Positions 1 through 7,176 are shown, counted from the stretch's first letter. The stretch is 10,315 nucleotides of DNA from Alphaproteobacteria bacterium (GCA_003246795.1 QKCS01000004.1:1-10315); one strand, 5' to 3'. Program-made: numbers and translations. Notes: generated by a model from the sequence alone, not told the origin.

Positions 1-1704
1 AGCGGGCAGGGACTCCGCCAACCGCACCAGTTGCACGAACTCCGCCCGATAGCCGAACGGGTCGACGCCTTTTGCGCCGGTGGCCAGATCGGCCACCTCG
101 GCATAGCTGAAGTTCTTCATATAGGGGTCGTTGCGCAACAACTGGCCGAAGCCTGCGACGGCCGCCGCGAAACGTAGGTCATCAGAAGCGCGGGCGATGT
201 CCTTCAATACGTCGCGGTCCGTCACCGGCCGTTCGATCAATCGGCTCTTGTCTTCGTTGGGCAGTTTGTAGCGCATGCGCAGGAACGCAATCTCGCCACT
301 CTTGTCCGCAGGCTCGACCGGCGTCACCGCACGGTAGCGCAGCGGATCCATCAAGTGCCCGTTCGATCCCGCCGGCACGATCTCGTACAATGCGGTCACG
401 CTGTGTCCCGCGCCGATATCGCCCGCGTCTACTTTGTCGTTGTTGAAATCCTCGCGGTTCAAGAGCCGAGTCTCATAGCCGATGAGCCGATATTCGCTGA
501 CGCGCGTCGGGTTGAATTCAATCTGGAACTTCACGTCCTTGGCGATCGTGAACAGCGTGCCCCCGACTTGCTCGACCAGAACTTTGCGCGCCTCGTTGAT
601 CGTATCGATGTAGGCGGCGTTGCCGTTGCCCTCCTGGGCCAGTTTCTGCATCAGCGCGTCGTTGTAATTGCCGGTCCCAAAGCCCAGCACCGACAGGGTC
701 ACGCCGCTCTCGCGTTCGCGCGCAATGAAATCTTCAAGCTGGTTCGGGTCCGTGATGCCCACGTTGAAATCGCCGTCCGTCGCCAGGATCACGCGATTGA
801 CGCCGTCCTTGACCAGGTTGGCGCGCGCTAGCTGGTAGGCCTGACGAATGCCTTCGGCCCCTGCCGTCGATCCGCCCGCCGACAGATTGTCGAGCGCGGC
901 CAGAATCTTGCCTTTGTCCGCACCCGACGTCGGCTCCAACACCATGCCCGCGGCGCCAGCATAAACGACGATCGACACGCGGTCTTTGTCGGTCATTTCG
1001 TTGACCAGAAGGCGCATCGCCTTCTTCACCAACGGAAGCTTGTTTGGCGCGTTCATCGACCCCGACACATCCAGCAGGAACACGAGGTTCGCCGCCGGCC
1101 GCTTGGCTCGCTCGATATCGAAGCCTTTGATTCCGATGTGGACGATCTGCGTGTCGGGGTTCCACGGCGTCTGGTAGACCTGAACCGTCGGGCGAAACGG
1201 TTGCGCGCGGTTGTCCGGCAACGGGTATTTGTAGTCGAAGTAGTTGACCATCTCCTCAATGCGCACGGCGTCGCCCGGAGGCAGCGCGCCGTCGTTCAGG
1301 AACTTGCGCACGACGGCGTAGGACGCCGTGTCAACGTCTGCGGAAAACGTCGAGACCGGCTCTTCGCTGGCGAGCTTGACCGGATTGGGCTTCGCGTCCG
1401 GAAACTTGTCGCGGACCTCCGGCGCTGGCTGCATAACCGGCTGTGTGTAGCCATAGAAATCGCCGCGTGCACGAAGGCCGGCCATCGGCACCGCTTCCTC
1501 CGCAGGAGCGGCGTCGGCGACGTCCGCTTCCATCGCCTCCGTTGTGCCGTCTGTCGTTTTGGGCGCGTCCTTGGCAGTTTGCTGACCAGATTTCTGCTCG
1601 CATCCCGCCAGCACCAGCACGCCTAGAAGAAGGGCGGCGACCGCGGCCGACGTCGCCAGACGTTGGCGGAAAACGGAAAGGTTGTAGCTCTGAAGCTCTG
1701 TCAC
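1..1704 (-). CDS. YfbK-like von Willebrand factor A domain lipoprotein (3' end outside window)
   Basis: The frame is open from a GTG at 1704 to the window edge, giving 568 codons with no stop. The GTG start has GGGAG about 7 nt upstream and opens a lipoprotein signal: a basic N-terminus, a hydrophobic stretch, and a lipobox LVLAGC with the lipidated Cys at residue 35. A low-complexity acidic/Ala linker follows. Next comes the N-terminal vWF_A-type segment beginning STFSADVDTASY (residue 118). The VWA domain carries the MIDAS motif DVSGS (212-216), a second conserved segment LATDGDFNVG, and FGTGNYND. From about residue 390 (DVKFQIEFNP) the sequence matches the DUF3520-type C-terminal region. 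E. coli YfbK is about 575 aa, so probably only a short tail is missing. It is expected in the periplasm, anchored to a membrane. The MIDAS is complete, so divalent-metal-dependent ligand binding is plausible. The ligand and pathway are not known. An upstream small exported protein lies on the same strand 127 bp away, with hairpins between. Confidence 0.9.
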   Translation of the reverse strand, partial: MTELQSYNLSVFRQRLATSAAVAALLLGVLVLAGCEQKSGQQTAKDAPKTTDGTTEAMEADVADAAPAEEAVPMAGLRARGDFYGYTQPVMQPAPEVRDKFPDAKPNPVKLASEEPVSTFSADVDTASYAVVRKFLNDGALPPGDAVRIEEMVNYFDYKYPLPDNRAQPFRPTVQVYQTPWNPDTQIVHIGIKGFDIERAKRPAANLVFLLDVSGSMNAPNKLPLVKKAMRLLVNEMTDKDRVSIVVYAGAAGMVLEPTSGADKGKILAALDNLSAGGSTAGAEGIRQAYQLARANLVKDGVNRVILATDGDFNVGITDPNQLEDFIARERESGVTLSVLGFGTGNYNDALMQKLAQEGNGNAAYIDTINEARKVLVEQVGGTLFTIAKDVKFQIEFNPTRVSEYRLIGYETRLLNREDFNNDKVDAGDIGAGHSVTALYEIVPAGSNGHLMDPLRYRAVTPVEPADKSGEIAFLRMRYKLPNEDKSRLIERPVTDRDVLKDIARASDDLRFAAAVAGFGQLLRNDPYMKNFSYAEVADLATGAKGVDPFGYRAEFVQLVRLAESLPA

Positions 1705-1752
1705 GGGCTTGCTCCCTCGCTTGTGCGACGGGAGGAAAGCTCGTGTTCAAAT

Positions 1753-1770
1753 GCGCCCCATGCGGGGCGC
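1753..1770 (-). other. Short GC stem-loop upstream of the VWA gene
   Basis: A 7-bp perfect stem, gcgcccc (1753-1759) pairing with ggggcgc (1764-1770), closes a 4-nt loop. On the minus strand it is followed by ATTTGAACA, which is not a real T-tract. It could act as a weak terminator or as an mRNA structure in the leader of the VWA lipoprotein gene. The sequence alone does not decide. Confidence 0.35.
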
Positions 1771-1798
1771 GTTCATGGCAATCTTGCGGCGAAGGACG

Positions 1799-1830
1799 GT
1801 GTGCGCGGCGGCGTTCCGCCGCAGTCACAC
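1799..1830 (-). terminator. Candidate terminator after the small exported protein gene
   Basis: The inverted repeat starts directly at the stop codon of the 1831-2223 gene. The inner stem gcggcgg/ccgccgc (1805-1811 with 1816-1822) has a 4-nt loop. An outer stem gtgtg/cacac (1799-1803 with 1826-1830) extends it with a small bulge. There is no T-tract on the minus strand after the stem, so it is either a T-less terminator or an RNA 3'-end stabiliser. Confidence 0.45.
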
Positions 1831-2223
1831 TTATTTGTGCGTAGCGTTGTAGTCGTCGACGGCCTGGTTGTAGGCGTTGCCGACGGCCTCCTTTTCTTCT
1901 TGGCTTTGCTTCATAGCGAGCGCGATGACGCGCTTGTCATTGTCACTCAAGCGGTCGCCCAGCGCGTTGGCCAGCTTCAACAGGCATTCTTGATAGACGT
2001 CGACTTGGGTGATGAAGGCCGTGACCTGGAACTTGGCCTCCTCCATTTCTTCCTTCGTGGCGCTCTTGCCGTTGAGGTCAACGAGCCCGTATGGCGCAAG
2101 CCCGCACTTGTCGGTGATCTCTTTCTTGATGTCGACCGGCTTGGGCTTCTTTTCCTCGGCAAGCGCCGCAAAGGCCGTGCTCGCAACGAGAAGACAGGAA
2201 AGTGCCGCCAAGAAGAACCGCAT
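1831..2223 (-). CDS. Small exported protein of unknown function (130 aa)
   Basis: I chose the ATG at 2223 because it has GGAG about 8 nt upstream and begins a clean Sec signal peptide. That is MRF, then a hydrophobic core, then AFA-A-LAEE, with likely cleavage at residues 19-22. An in-frame ATG at 2262 would put 13 non-signal residues in front and is less likely. The mature part is about 108 aa and mostly charged and helical. It starts with a Lys/Pro-rich stretch (EEKKPKPVDIKKE) and contains two cysteines (Cys40 in DKCGLAPYG and Cys80 in YQECLLKL) that could form a disulfide in the periplasm. It ends in a long amphipathic helix rich in Glu, Gln and Lys. I recognise no domain and assign no function. 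It stands alone, with its own upstream spacer of about 210 bp and a hairpin right after the stop. Confidence 0.8.
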   Translation of the reverse strand: MRFFLAALSCLLVASTAFAALAEEKKPKPVDIKKEITDKCGLAPYGLVDLNGKSATKEEMEEAKFQVTAFITQVDVYQECLLKLANALGDRLSDNDKRVIALAMKQSQEEKEAVGNAYNQAVDDYNATHK

Positions 2224-2432
2224 GACCCCAACTCCGAACGTGTGATGCCCCAACGAATTCATCCGACCAAACGCGAGTTGAACGGCGGATGAACGTCCGG
2301 CGATCTGCCGACCGGGCTCTATAGCCTACCTATTTGCCACAAATCCACGCCGAATCCGCCCTTGGATCGTCGGCATGGTTTCGCTGCCCGGTTAACATTC
2401 GGCCGTTGACGGACCGCTGCCGTTGAGGGGAC

Positions 2433-3545
2433 TCAACCACTTGCTCGGAACGCGCTCGCCCAACTGGGCACCGGTACGCCCGCTTCGTGGCGCGTGACGC
2501 ATTCGATCAACGTCAGGACGTCGAACCCGTGAGCCGCCGCCAAGCGCTTCAGATAGTCGGCGCTGTGACGGTAGCGCCGCTTCGGGCCTCGTTCGAAATC
2601 AACCTCGCCGCTGCGCTCGGTCGTGAACAGCCACAGTCCGCCGGACGACAGGCGGGCGCGGACGGCCGCAAACAAGGGCTCAAGGTAACCGAGATAGACA
2701 AGAACGTCCGCTGCAACGACAAGGTTGAAGGGGCCGTCGACCGACGGCGGCAAGAACTCGACATCCCCTTCGACCAGCTGATCGTAGATGCCAAGGCCTC
2801 GCGCGACGTCAAGCATCTTGGGCGACAGGTCGACGCCGACGAGCCGCTTGGCCAACAGCTTGAAGGCAAGCCCGGACAGGCCCGTGCCGCAACCCAGATC
2901 CAGGACGTCAAACCGGTCGCGCGGATCGACAACGTGACCCGCGATGTCGAGCAGGATCTCCGGCGCTGCGTAGCCAAGGCGGCTGCGCATCCGCACATCG
3001 TAGTCCGGCGCGAACTGATTGAAGAGCTGGCGAACATAGCCGGCGTCGGCGCGTGCGGCGGCGCGAATCCGCGACGCCGACTCGCGAAGCGCGTTCAGGG
3101 CATCGTCGTCCACGCCACCGAGGTGCGATGCGATTTCGGCTGCCGCTTCTGCACGGTCCGCTTCGCCGGCCGCAAGCCACAGCTGCGCCATTTGCCAATG
3201 CGGCCGGCCGTCGTCCGGGGCAAGCCGCGCCGCGCGCTGGAACTCGGCGATCGCCGTCGGCAGAGCGTCGGCCGCCGCCAGAGCCTCGCCGAAAGCGAGG
3301 ACGACCTCCGCCGTATTGGGCGATGAATGATTTGCTTCGCGCAACACGTCGAGCGCCTCTTGCGGGCGGCCCGACGCGACAAGCGCCCGCCCCAACGCCA
3401 CCCGCGTCAGCGTACCGCCGCGCCCGCGCGCGAGCAGCGCCTGGCATCGCGTTACGACCTCCTCCGCGCGCCCCGCCGCGATCAACGCGGCGGATTCGCC
3501 AAGCGGGTCGGAAAACGGTTCTTCGTTCAGCCCCTCAGGGTGCAT
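2433..3545 (-). CDS. TPR-containing class I SAM-dependent methyltransferase (COG4976 type)
   Basis: The protein has 370 aa. The N-terminal 150 residues form TPR-like helical repeats (for example ALGRALVASGRPQEALDVLR around 50-69, and AIAEFQRAARLAPDDGRPHW around 98-117). The C-terminal half is a Rossmann methyltransferase: motif I LDLGCGTG at 215-222, motif II acidic loop GVDLSPKML at 237-245, and VVAADVLVYLG at 276-285 as the motif IV region. This order matches the family of predicted methyltransferases with TPR repeats (COG4976). The substrate is unknown. The ATG at 3545 lies inside the end of the MaoC gene (19-bp overlap) with only a weak GGAAA upstream, so translation is probably coupled to that gene. 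The frame stays open far upstream through the MaoC gene, but that part has no homology-like content and is read in another frame by the hydratase. No convincing T-tract terminator follows in 2263-2432. An 8-bp direct repeat gccgttga lies at 2402 and 2419. Confidence 0.88.
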   Translation of the reverse strand: MHPEGLNEEPFSDPLGESAALIAAGRAEEVVTRCQALLARGRGGTLTRVALGRALVASGRPQEALDVLREANHSSPNTAEVVLAFGEALAAADALPTAIAEFQRAARLAPDDGRPHWQMAQLWLAAGEADRAEAAAEIASHLGGVDDDALNALRESASRIRAAARADAGYVRQLFNQFAPDYDVRMRSRLGYAAPEILLDIAGHVVDPRDRFDVLDLGCGTGLSGLAFKLLAKRLVGVDLSPKMLDVARGLGIYDQLVEGDVEFLPPSVDGPFNLVVAADVLVYLGYLEPLFAAVRARLSSGGLWLFTTERSGEVDFERGPKRRYRHSADYLKRLAAAHGFDVLTLIECVTRHEAGVPVPSWASAFRASG

Positions 3546-4381
3546 TTTCCGTTGTTGAGCACGACGATGTCGCGCTCCTTCACCTTGGAGCGGAACGACA
3601 CGACGTTCCCGTCCTTCCACATCTCCGTGACGATCGTCTCGCCGGGAAACACCGGCGCGGAAAAGCGCACGTCGAAACCCGCGATCATCGTGTGATCGTA
3701 CTTGCAGATCGTCTGCAATACCGCGCGGCACGCCGTCCCATAGGAGCAGAGGCCGTGGAGGATCGGTCGCGGAAACCCCGCCATCTTGGCGATCTTCGGA
3801 TCGGAATGCAGCGGGTTCCGGTCGCCCGACAGACGATAGAGCAGGGCCTGGTCGGCGCGCGTGTCGGTCTCGCACACGGCGTCGGCCTTGCGCTCCGGTA
3901 TCGCGTGCGGTTCGAGCGCGCCCGTCGAAGGACCGCCGAACCCGCCGTCGCCGCGCGCGAAGATCGTGCCGCCCAGCGTGCAGAGCTTCTCGTTCGAATC
4001 CTTCAGCCGAATGACCTTCTCCGTGAAGATCAGCGCACCTTTGCCTGCGCCCTTGTCGACCGCGGCCGTCACACGCTCGTCCGAAACGATCGTCGCCGAA
4101 GCCGGCAACGGTTTGTGAAGGGTCAGCCGCTGCTCGCCATGCACGACCATCAGATAGTTGATGCCGGATTGCCCCAGCGTGCGCTGTCCCCACGCGATGA
4201 CGGTGGCGAGCGTCGGGACGGTCTTCAGATCGTTCTCATAGACGAACTGCAGTTCGTCTTCGTTCATCGGATCGCGCCCCATGCCGACACCGAGCGCGTA
4301 GAGCATCGTCTCGCGATCCGAGTAGGAAAACACTTCGCCCTCGGACTTCAGCGACATCAGTCCTTCGTAGGTCACGGGCAT
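3527..4381 (-). CDS. MaoC-like (R)-specific enoyl-CoA hydratase, double hot-dog
   Basis: This 284-aa protein has the size and layout of hydratase-2 enzymes: an N-terminal degenerate hot-dog half and a C-terminal catalytic MaoC half. The hydratase-2 signature YRLSGDRNPLH is at 182-192 and holds the Asp187/His192 catalytic pair with the correct spacing, followed by AGFPRPILHGLCSYG (201-215). Such enzymes hydrate trans-2-enoyl-CoA to (R)-3-hydroxyacyl-CoA in the cytoplasm, in beta-oxidation variants, sterol side-chain breakdown or PHA supply. The chain-length preference cannot be read here. The ATG at 4381 has a strong GGAGG (4388-4392) 6 nt upstream. It is the first gene of a pair with the TPR-methyltransferase and is divergent from a PsrA-like TetR gene. 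A weak promoter guess on the minus strand is TTGCGC (4440-4445), 17 bp, TTCATT (4417-4422). It sits just downstream of two palindromes. Confidence 0.92.
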   Translation of the reverse strand: MPVTYEGLMSLKSEGEVFSYSDRETMLYALGVGMGRDPMNEDELQFVYENDLKTVPTLATVIAWGQRTLGQSGINYLMVVHGEQRLTLHKPLPASATIVSDERVTAAVDKGAGKGALIFTEKVIRLKDSNEKLCTLGGTIFARGDGGFGGPSTGALEPHAIPERKADAVCETDTRADQALLYRLSGDRNPLHSDPKIAKMAGFPRPILHGLCSYGTACRAVLQTICKYDHTMIAGFDVRFSAPVFPGETIVTEMWKDGNVVSFRSKVKERDIVVLNNGKCTLRG

Positions 4382-4448
4382 GGGGTTCCTCCGCTTACGG
4401 TGAATGATTTGTCCCCAATGAAGCGGGAGACGCGCCTAAGCGCAAGGG

Positions 4449-4475
4449 ACGAGGTCGTGGCGCGCGACCGGTCGT
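4449..4475. promoter_or_regulatory. Candidate operator: two related palindromes in a divergent promoter region
   Basis: The 100-bp gap between the MaoC gene and the TetR gene contains a perfect 10-bp palindrome, cgaccggtcg (4465-4474), and a near-palindrome, acgaggtcgt (4449-4458). Their centres are 16 bp apart. Both carry the half-site CGA-N-GTCGT in similar form, and ggtcgtgg recurs at 4453 and 4470. Paired symmetric sites upstream of both starts are what a TetR-family dimer would use. The sequence does not resemble the GAAAC/GTTTC type motif known for Pseudomonas PsrA, so the assignment rests on position and symmetry only. Confidence 0.4.
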
Positions 4476-4481
4476 GGGTCT

Positions 4482-5186
4482 ATGCTGTTTGAGGCAATGA
4501 CCAAGGTCGAACTTCCTCCTACGGATTACGCGCATTCCGCCGCGACCCACGACCGTATTCTGGATGCGGCCGAGAGGCTGTTCGCCGAGCATGGCGTCGC
4601 CGGCACGTCCGTTCGCGCGATCACGGAGCAAGCCCAAGTCAATGTCGCCGCCGTCAACTACCACTTCGGTAGCAAGGACAACCTCGTGCGCGCGGTCATC
4701 GCGCGCCGGCTCTCCGGCCTCGAGGCGGCGCGAAGTACGGCGCTCGACAAGGTGCAGGACAACACGAACCGCGAGGGCAGGGTCCCGACGCCGGATGAAC
4801 TGGTCACCGCGTTCATCGCGCCGGTTTTCGACCAAGCTCTGTCGGAAGAGACCGGTTGGCCGCATTTCATTCGCTTCATATCGCGCCTGGCATGGGAGCC
4901 CGGCGCCGAACAGCTTGCCCCGCCGGAGAGTTCGCTACGCCTCTTCGAACGTTTCGACGAAGCATTGCGCGCCGCGGTGCCGGCCTTGGCTTCGGACGAC
5001 CGCAAACGGATGTGGCGCCTTGCATTCCTTCGTGGCGCCACGCAGCACGCGCTCTTAATGATCACGGCCATCCGCAGCGGCGGGGTGCCGAAAGACGCGC
5101 CCTTCGCTCAAGCGATCGTGTCGACCGACCTCGAGACGATCAAACGCGAGCTCATCGCCTTCGTCGCGGCGGGGCTCGCCGCGTAA
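4482..5186 (+). CDS. TetR/AcrR-family regulator, PsrA-like
   Basis: The protein is 234 aa from ATG 4482. An alternative ATG at 4497 would remove five residues, and neither start has a well-spaced Shine-Dalgarno. The N-terminal DNA-binding domain is typical: DRILDAAERLFAEHG (24-38), TSVRAITEQAQVNVAAVNYHFGSKDNL with the recognition helix around 51-61. The AAVNYHFGSK form and the following ARRLSGLEAAR resemble PsrA/CerR-like regulators. The C-terminal ligand-binding part is all-helical (FIAPVFDQAL, FIRFISRLAWEP, LAFLRGATQHALLM). In the best-known relatives the ligand is a fatty acid or acyl-CoA and the targets are beta-oxidation genes. The divergent MaoC hydratase fits that, but ligand and targets here are inference. 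The gene converges on the hydrolase gene, with three bases between stop codons and no room for a separate terminator. Confidence 0.88.
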   Translation: MLFEAMTKVELPPTDYAHSAATHDRILDAAERLFAEHGVAGTSVRAITEQAQVNVAAVNYHFGSKDNLVRAVIARRLSGLEAARSTALDKVQDNTNREGRVPTPDELVTAFIAPVFDQALSEETGWPHFIRFISRLAWEPGAEQLAPPESSLRLFERFDEALRAAVPALASDDRKRMWRLAFLRGATQHALLMITAIRSGGVPKDAPFAQAIVSTDLETIKRELIAFVAAGLAA

Positions 5187-5189
5187 CAG

Positions 5190-6092
5190 TCAGCGCAAGA
5201 TCTCGCCTTCAAGCGGCACCGGCTCGCCCTTGATCCACGCTTCGATCATCGCGTTGACCTTCTCGGGCGCTTCCTGCTGAACCCAGTGTGAGACGCCGGG
5301 CAGATACCGAAGCGTTAGATTCTTCACATATTGATCTGTGCCGACGGTCGTCGCCTTGCCCAACGCCGTGTCTTCCTCGCCCCAGATCATCAGCGTCGGC
5401 ACATCCACCGTGCCCGGCTGCGGATTCATCGCGGCGCTCCCCGCGCGCACGGCCGCCCGATAGTAGTTGACCATAGCCTTGAGCGCGCCGGGTTCGAGCG
5501 CATTGCGCCGGAACTCGTCCGTTACGGCGACCGGAAAGCGTCCTTTGTCGATCGCCATGTCGACGAACGCCCGCCTAATCGCATCCCCGCCGCGCGCCGA
5601 CAGCACGCGCTCCGGCAGCCACGGCACTTGGAAGAAAAAGACGTACCAGGACTTCTTGAGCTGCGCCCATGTGCGCAGCTCGCGCGTCATGCACGCCGGA
5701 TGCGGCACGTTCATGATGACCAGCCGGTCGAGCGGCCGCGTCTTTCTGATGGCGAATTGCCACGCGACGATCGCGCCCCAATCGTGCGCCATCAGCAGCG
5801 TGTTCTTGCCGCTCGCGGCATCGATGAGCCCCGCCGCATCGGCGACCAGTTGATCGATGTGATAGTCGGCGACGTTCGGAGGGCGAGACGTCTTGCCGTA
5901 GCCGCGCATGTTTGGCGCCCACACCGTATAGCCCAGCCGCGCCAGCAACGGCATCTGATGACGCCACGAGAATTTCGACTCCGGAAACCCATGCAGCAGC
6001 AACGCGAACTTGTCGCCCGCCCCGCACTGATCGACTTCGAACGTCAAACCGTTCGCCTTGACGAAAGCCGTTCGGATCGGGGCGTCGCTCAT
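5190..6092 (-). CDS. Alpha/beta hydrolase, epoxide-hydrolase type
   Basis: This is a 300-aa alpha/beta-hydrolase fold protein. The oxyanion-hole motif HGFPES lies at 34-39. The nucleophile elbow is AHDWGA, so the nucleophile is Asp104, not Ser. The acid is probably Asp241 (GEEDTAL) and the base His269 (GVSHWVQ). Tyr150 in the cap (SWYVFFF) and Tyr210/211 (MVNYYRAAV) are at the places where epoxide hydrolases keep the two ring-opening tyrosines. Together these favour a soluble epoxide hydrolase. Haloalkane and haloacetate dehalogenases share the Asp nucleophile but not the Tyr pair. There is no signal peptide, so it is cytoplasmic. The ATG at 6092 has AGAGG about 7 nt upstream and lies 9 bp after the phosphatase stop, so the two genes are almost certainly one transcript. 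The natural substrate is unknown. Confidence 0.9.
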   Translation of the reverse strand: MSDAPIRTAFVKANGLTFEVDQCGAGDKFALLLHGFPESKFSWRHQMPLLARLGYTVWAPNMRGYGKTSRPPNVADYHIDQLVADAAGLIDAASGKNTLLMAHDWGAIVAWQFAIRKTRPLDRLVIMNVPHPACMTRELRTWAQLKKSWYVFFFQVPWLPERVLSARGGDAIRRAFVDMAIDKGRFPVAVTDEFRRNALEPGALKAMVNYYRAAVRAGSAAMNPQPGTVDVPTLMIWGEEDTALGKATTVGTDQYVKNLTLRYLPGVSHWVQQEAPEKVNAMIEAWIKGEPVPLEGEILR

Positions 6093-6101
6093 GCGTAACC
6101 T

Positions 6102-6764
6102 CTACTCGCGTCTGAGGATCTTCTCGACAAGGACATTGGCCCACCACTGGGCGCGGAACGCGGCTTTGAGTTTGTCCGGATCGTAAGCCCGCTCCGTCCA
6201 TTCGATCAGCGAGAGTCCCTTCGGTTGGCCGTGCTTCAAGTACTCGTCGAAATAGTAGTCGATCACGCCCGTTTTGCCCTGCCGCACGTGACCATAGCGC
6301 AGTCCCAACATGCGCATGGCCTTCTCGATCGGTTCCCCTTTGCGAAAATGAAGATAGAGCACGCTCATCAATCCCGCGCGGTCGGCGCCCGATTTGCAGT
6401 GCATCAGCGCCGGATAGGCGATCCGCTCGAACAGGTCCTTTGCGCCGCGCACCTGCTCCAGCGTGGGCGCGCCGCGCGATGTCACCGTGAAGTTCTCAAG
6501 CCGGACGCCCAACCGTTCGCACGTGTCGCGCTCGAGTTGATGGAAGCTGGTTCCGAACCCGCCGCGCAGGTTTATAACGGTCTTGATCCCGCGCCGCGCC
6601 CACCGGTTGATCTGAAACGGCCATGGCTGGTTCGTGCGCACCATCTCGTCGGAGATCCAGTGTGCGTTCTGCCACCACACGCGCAAAAACGCGTGGTCGC
6701 GCCACGTCATGTCGACGAGCGCGGCCAGTCGTCCGGATGTCTGTGACAGGTCGAACTCGGGCAT
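6102..6764 (-). CDS. Tyrosine / dual-specificity protein phosphatase
   Basis: The protein is 220 aa from ATG 6764. A TTG at 6779 is in frame but overlaps a candidate -10 element and was not used. The Cys-based phosphatase P-loop HCKSGADRAG is clear, with catalytic Cys123 and Arg129 (C-X5-R). Upstream, GIKTVINLRGG (59-69) is the usual beta strand before the catalytic core of DSP-like enzymes. The general-acid Asp is not obvious: the segment NFTVTSRGAPT (91-101), where it would be expected, has no Asp. The protein is rich in Trp and has no signal peptide. The target could be a phosphoprotein or another phosphomonoester. It is first in a two-gene unit with the epoxide-hydrolase-like gene. The upstream 300 bp carry a stem-loop and a weak promoter. 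Confidence 0.86.
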   Translation of the reverse strand: MPEFDLSQTSGRLAALVDMTWRDHAFLRVWWQNAHWISDEMVRTNQPWPFQINRWARRGIKTVINLRGGFGTSFHQLERDTCERLGVRLENFTVTSRGAPTLEQVRGAKDLFERIAYPALMHCKSGADRAGLMSVLYLHFRKGEPIEKAMRMLGLRYGHVRQGKTGVIDYYFDEYLKHGQPKGLSLIEWTERAYDPDKLKAAFRAQWWANVLVEKILRRE

Positions 6765-6776
6765 ATGACGCGGGGT

Positions 6777-6805
6777 CAAATAGCCGCTGACCGGCGAAAA
6801 CGCAA
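6777..6805 (-). promoter_or_regulatory. Candidate promoter of the phosphatase-hydrolase unit
   Basis: Read on the minus strand, TTGCGT (6800-6805) is followed after 17 bp by TATTTG (6777-6782). A start of transcription about 7 nt further on would lie close to 6770, leaving only a few bases before the ATG at 6764. No Shine-Dalgarno is visible, which fits a near-leaderless message. The match to the sigma-70 consensus is moderate. Confidence 0.35.
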
Positions 6806-6806
6806 A

Positions 6807-6830
6807 GGCCGCCGGCTTGCGCCGACGGCC
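6807..6830. other. Stem-loop upstream of the phosphatase promoter
   Basis: The arms ggccgccggc (6807-6816) and gccgacggcc (6821-6830) pair with one mismatch around a ttgc loop. No gene ends here in either direction, so it is not an obvious terminator. It may be a protein-binding site or incidental GC-rich symmetry. Confidence 0.35.
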
Positions 6831-6986
6831 CTCGCCGCCCCTACCCGAACGGCAAATTCAAAGGCAAAACTGCCGTCCACTGTGGGCGGGCGTACTTAAG
6901 GAGAGGTTAAGTTGGCTGACGACCGACGCGCGCGCGTCTTTGCTTGCCTCGGCATTGGCCGTCCGCGCCAAGCGTCGGGCGCCAAC

Positions 6987-7015
6987 TTGCAAACATGGGT
7001 TCGAGGCACTAGTTT
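6987..7015 (+). promoter_or_regulatory. Candidate promoter of tRNA-His
   Basis: TTGCAA (6987-6992), a 17-bp spacer and TAGTTT (7010-7015) lie upstream of the tRNA on the same strand. The predicted transcription start near 7022 gives a 5' leader of about 34 nt before the mature tRNA at 7056, a normal length for processing by RNase P. Confidence 0.45.
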
Positions 7016-7055
7016 CCGCCGCCTATTTCGGGCCTTGGCGAAGCGGCCGCCGAAT

Positions 7056-7132
7056 GCAGCTGTAGCTCAGTTGGTTAGAGCGCCGGATTGTGGATCCGGA
7101 GGTCGGTGGTTCGAGCCCACCCAGCTGTACCA
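7056..7132 (+). tRNA. tRNA-His (anticodon GTG), alphaproteobacterial type without G-1
   Basis: The full cloverleaf folds. The acceptor GCAGCTG (7056-7062) pairs with CAGCTGT (7122-7128). The D stem is GCTC/GAGC. The anticodon stem CCGGA/TCCGG closes the loop TTGTGGA with anticodon GTG at 7090-7092. The T arm is GGTGG, TTCGAGC, CCACC. Position 73 is A (7129), and CCA is encoded at 7130-7132. The base before position 1 is T, and pair 1-72 is G-U. Most bacterial tRNA-His genes encode G-1 opposite C73. This one has neither and instead has the U72/A73 state known from Caulobacter crescentus and relatives, whose histidyl-tRNA synthetase does not need G-1. Confidence 0.96.
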
Positions 7133-7176
7133 CTCACGTTCGCCATCTCTGTCGACAGTGAGCACGGGCCCAAAAC

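Noticed and set aside
2433..4193. A single 586-codon minus-strand frame that includes the methyltransferase
   Set aside because: The part upstream of 3545 is the +1 frame of the MaoC hydratase gene and is Arg/Gly-rich without domain content. The methyltransferase family begins near 3545.
3053..4492. 479-codon plus-strand frame opposite the methyltransferase and hydratase
   Set aside because: Arg/Pro-rich composition typical of an antisense shadow in GC-rich DNA. Both opposite-strand genes have intact catalytic motifs.
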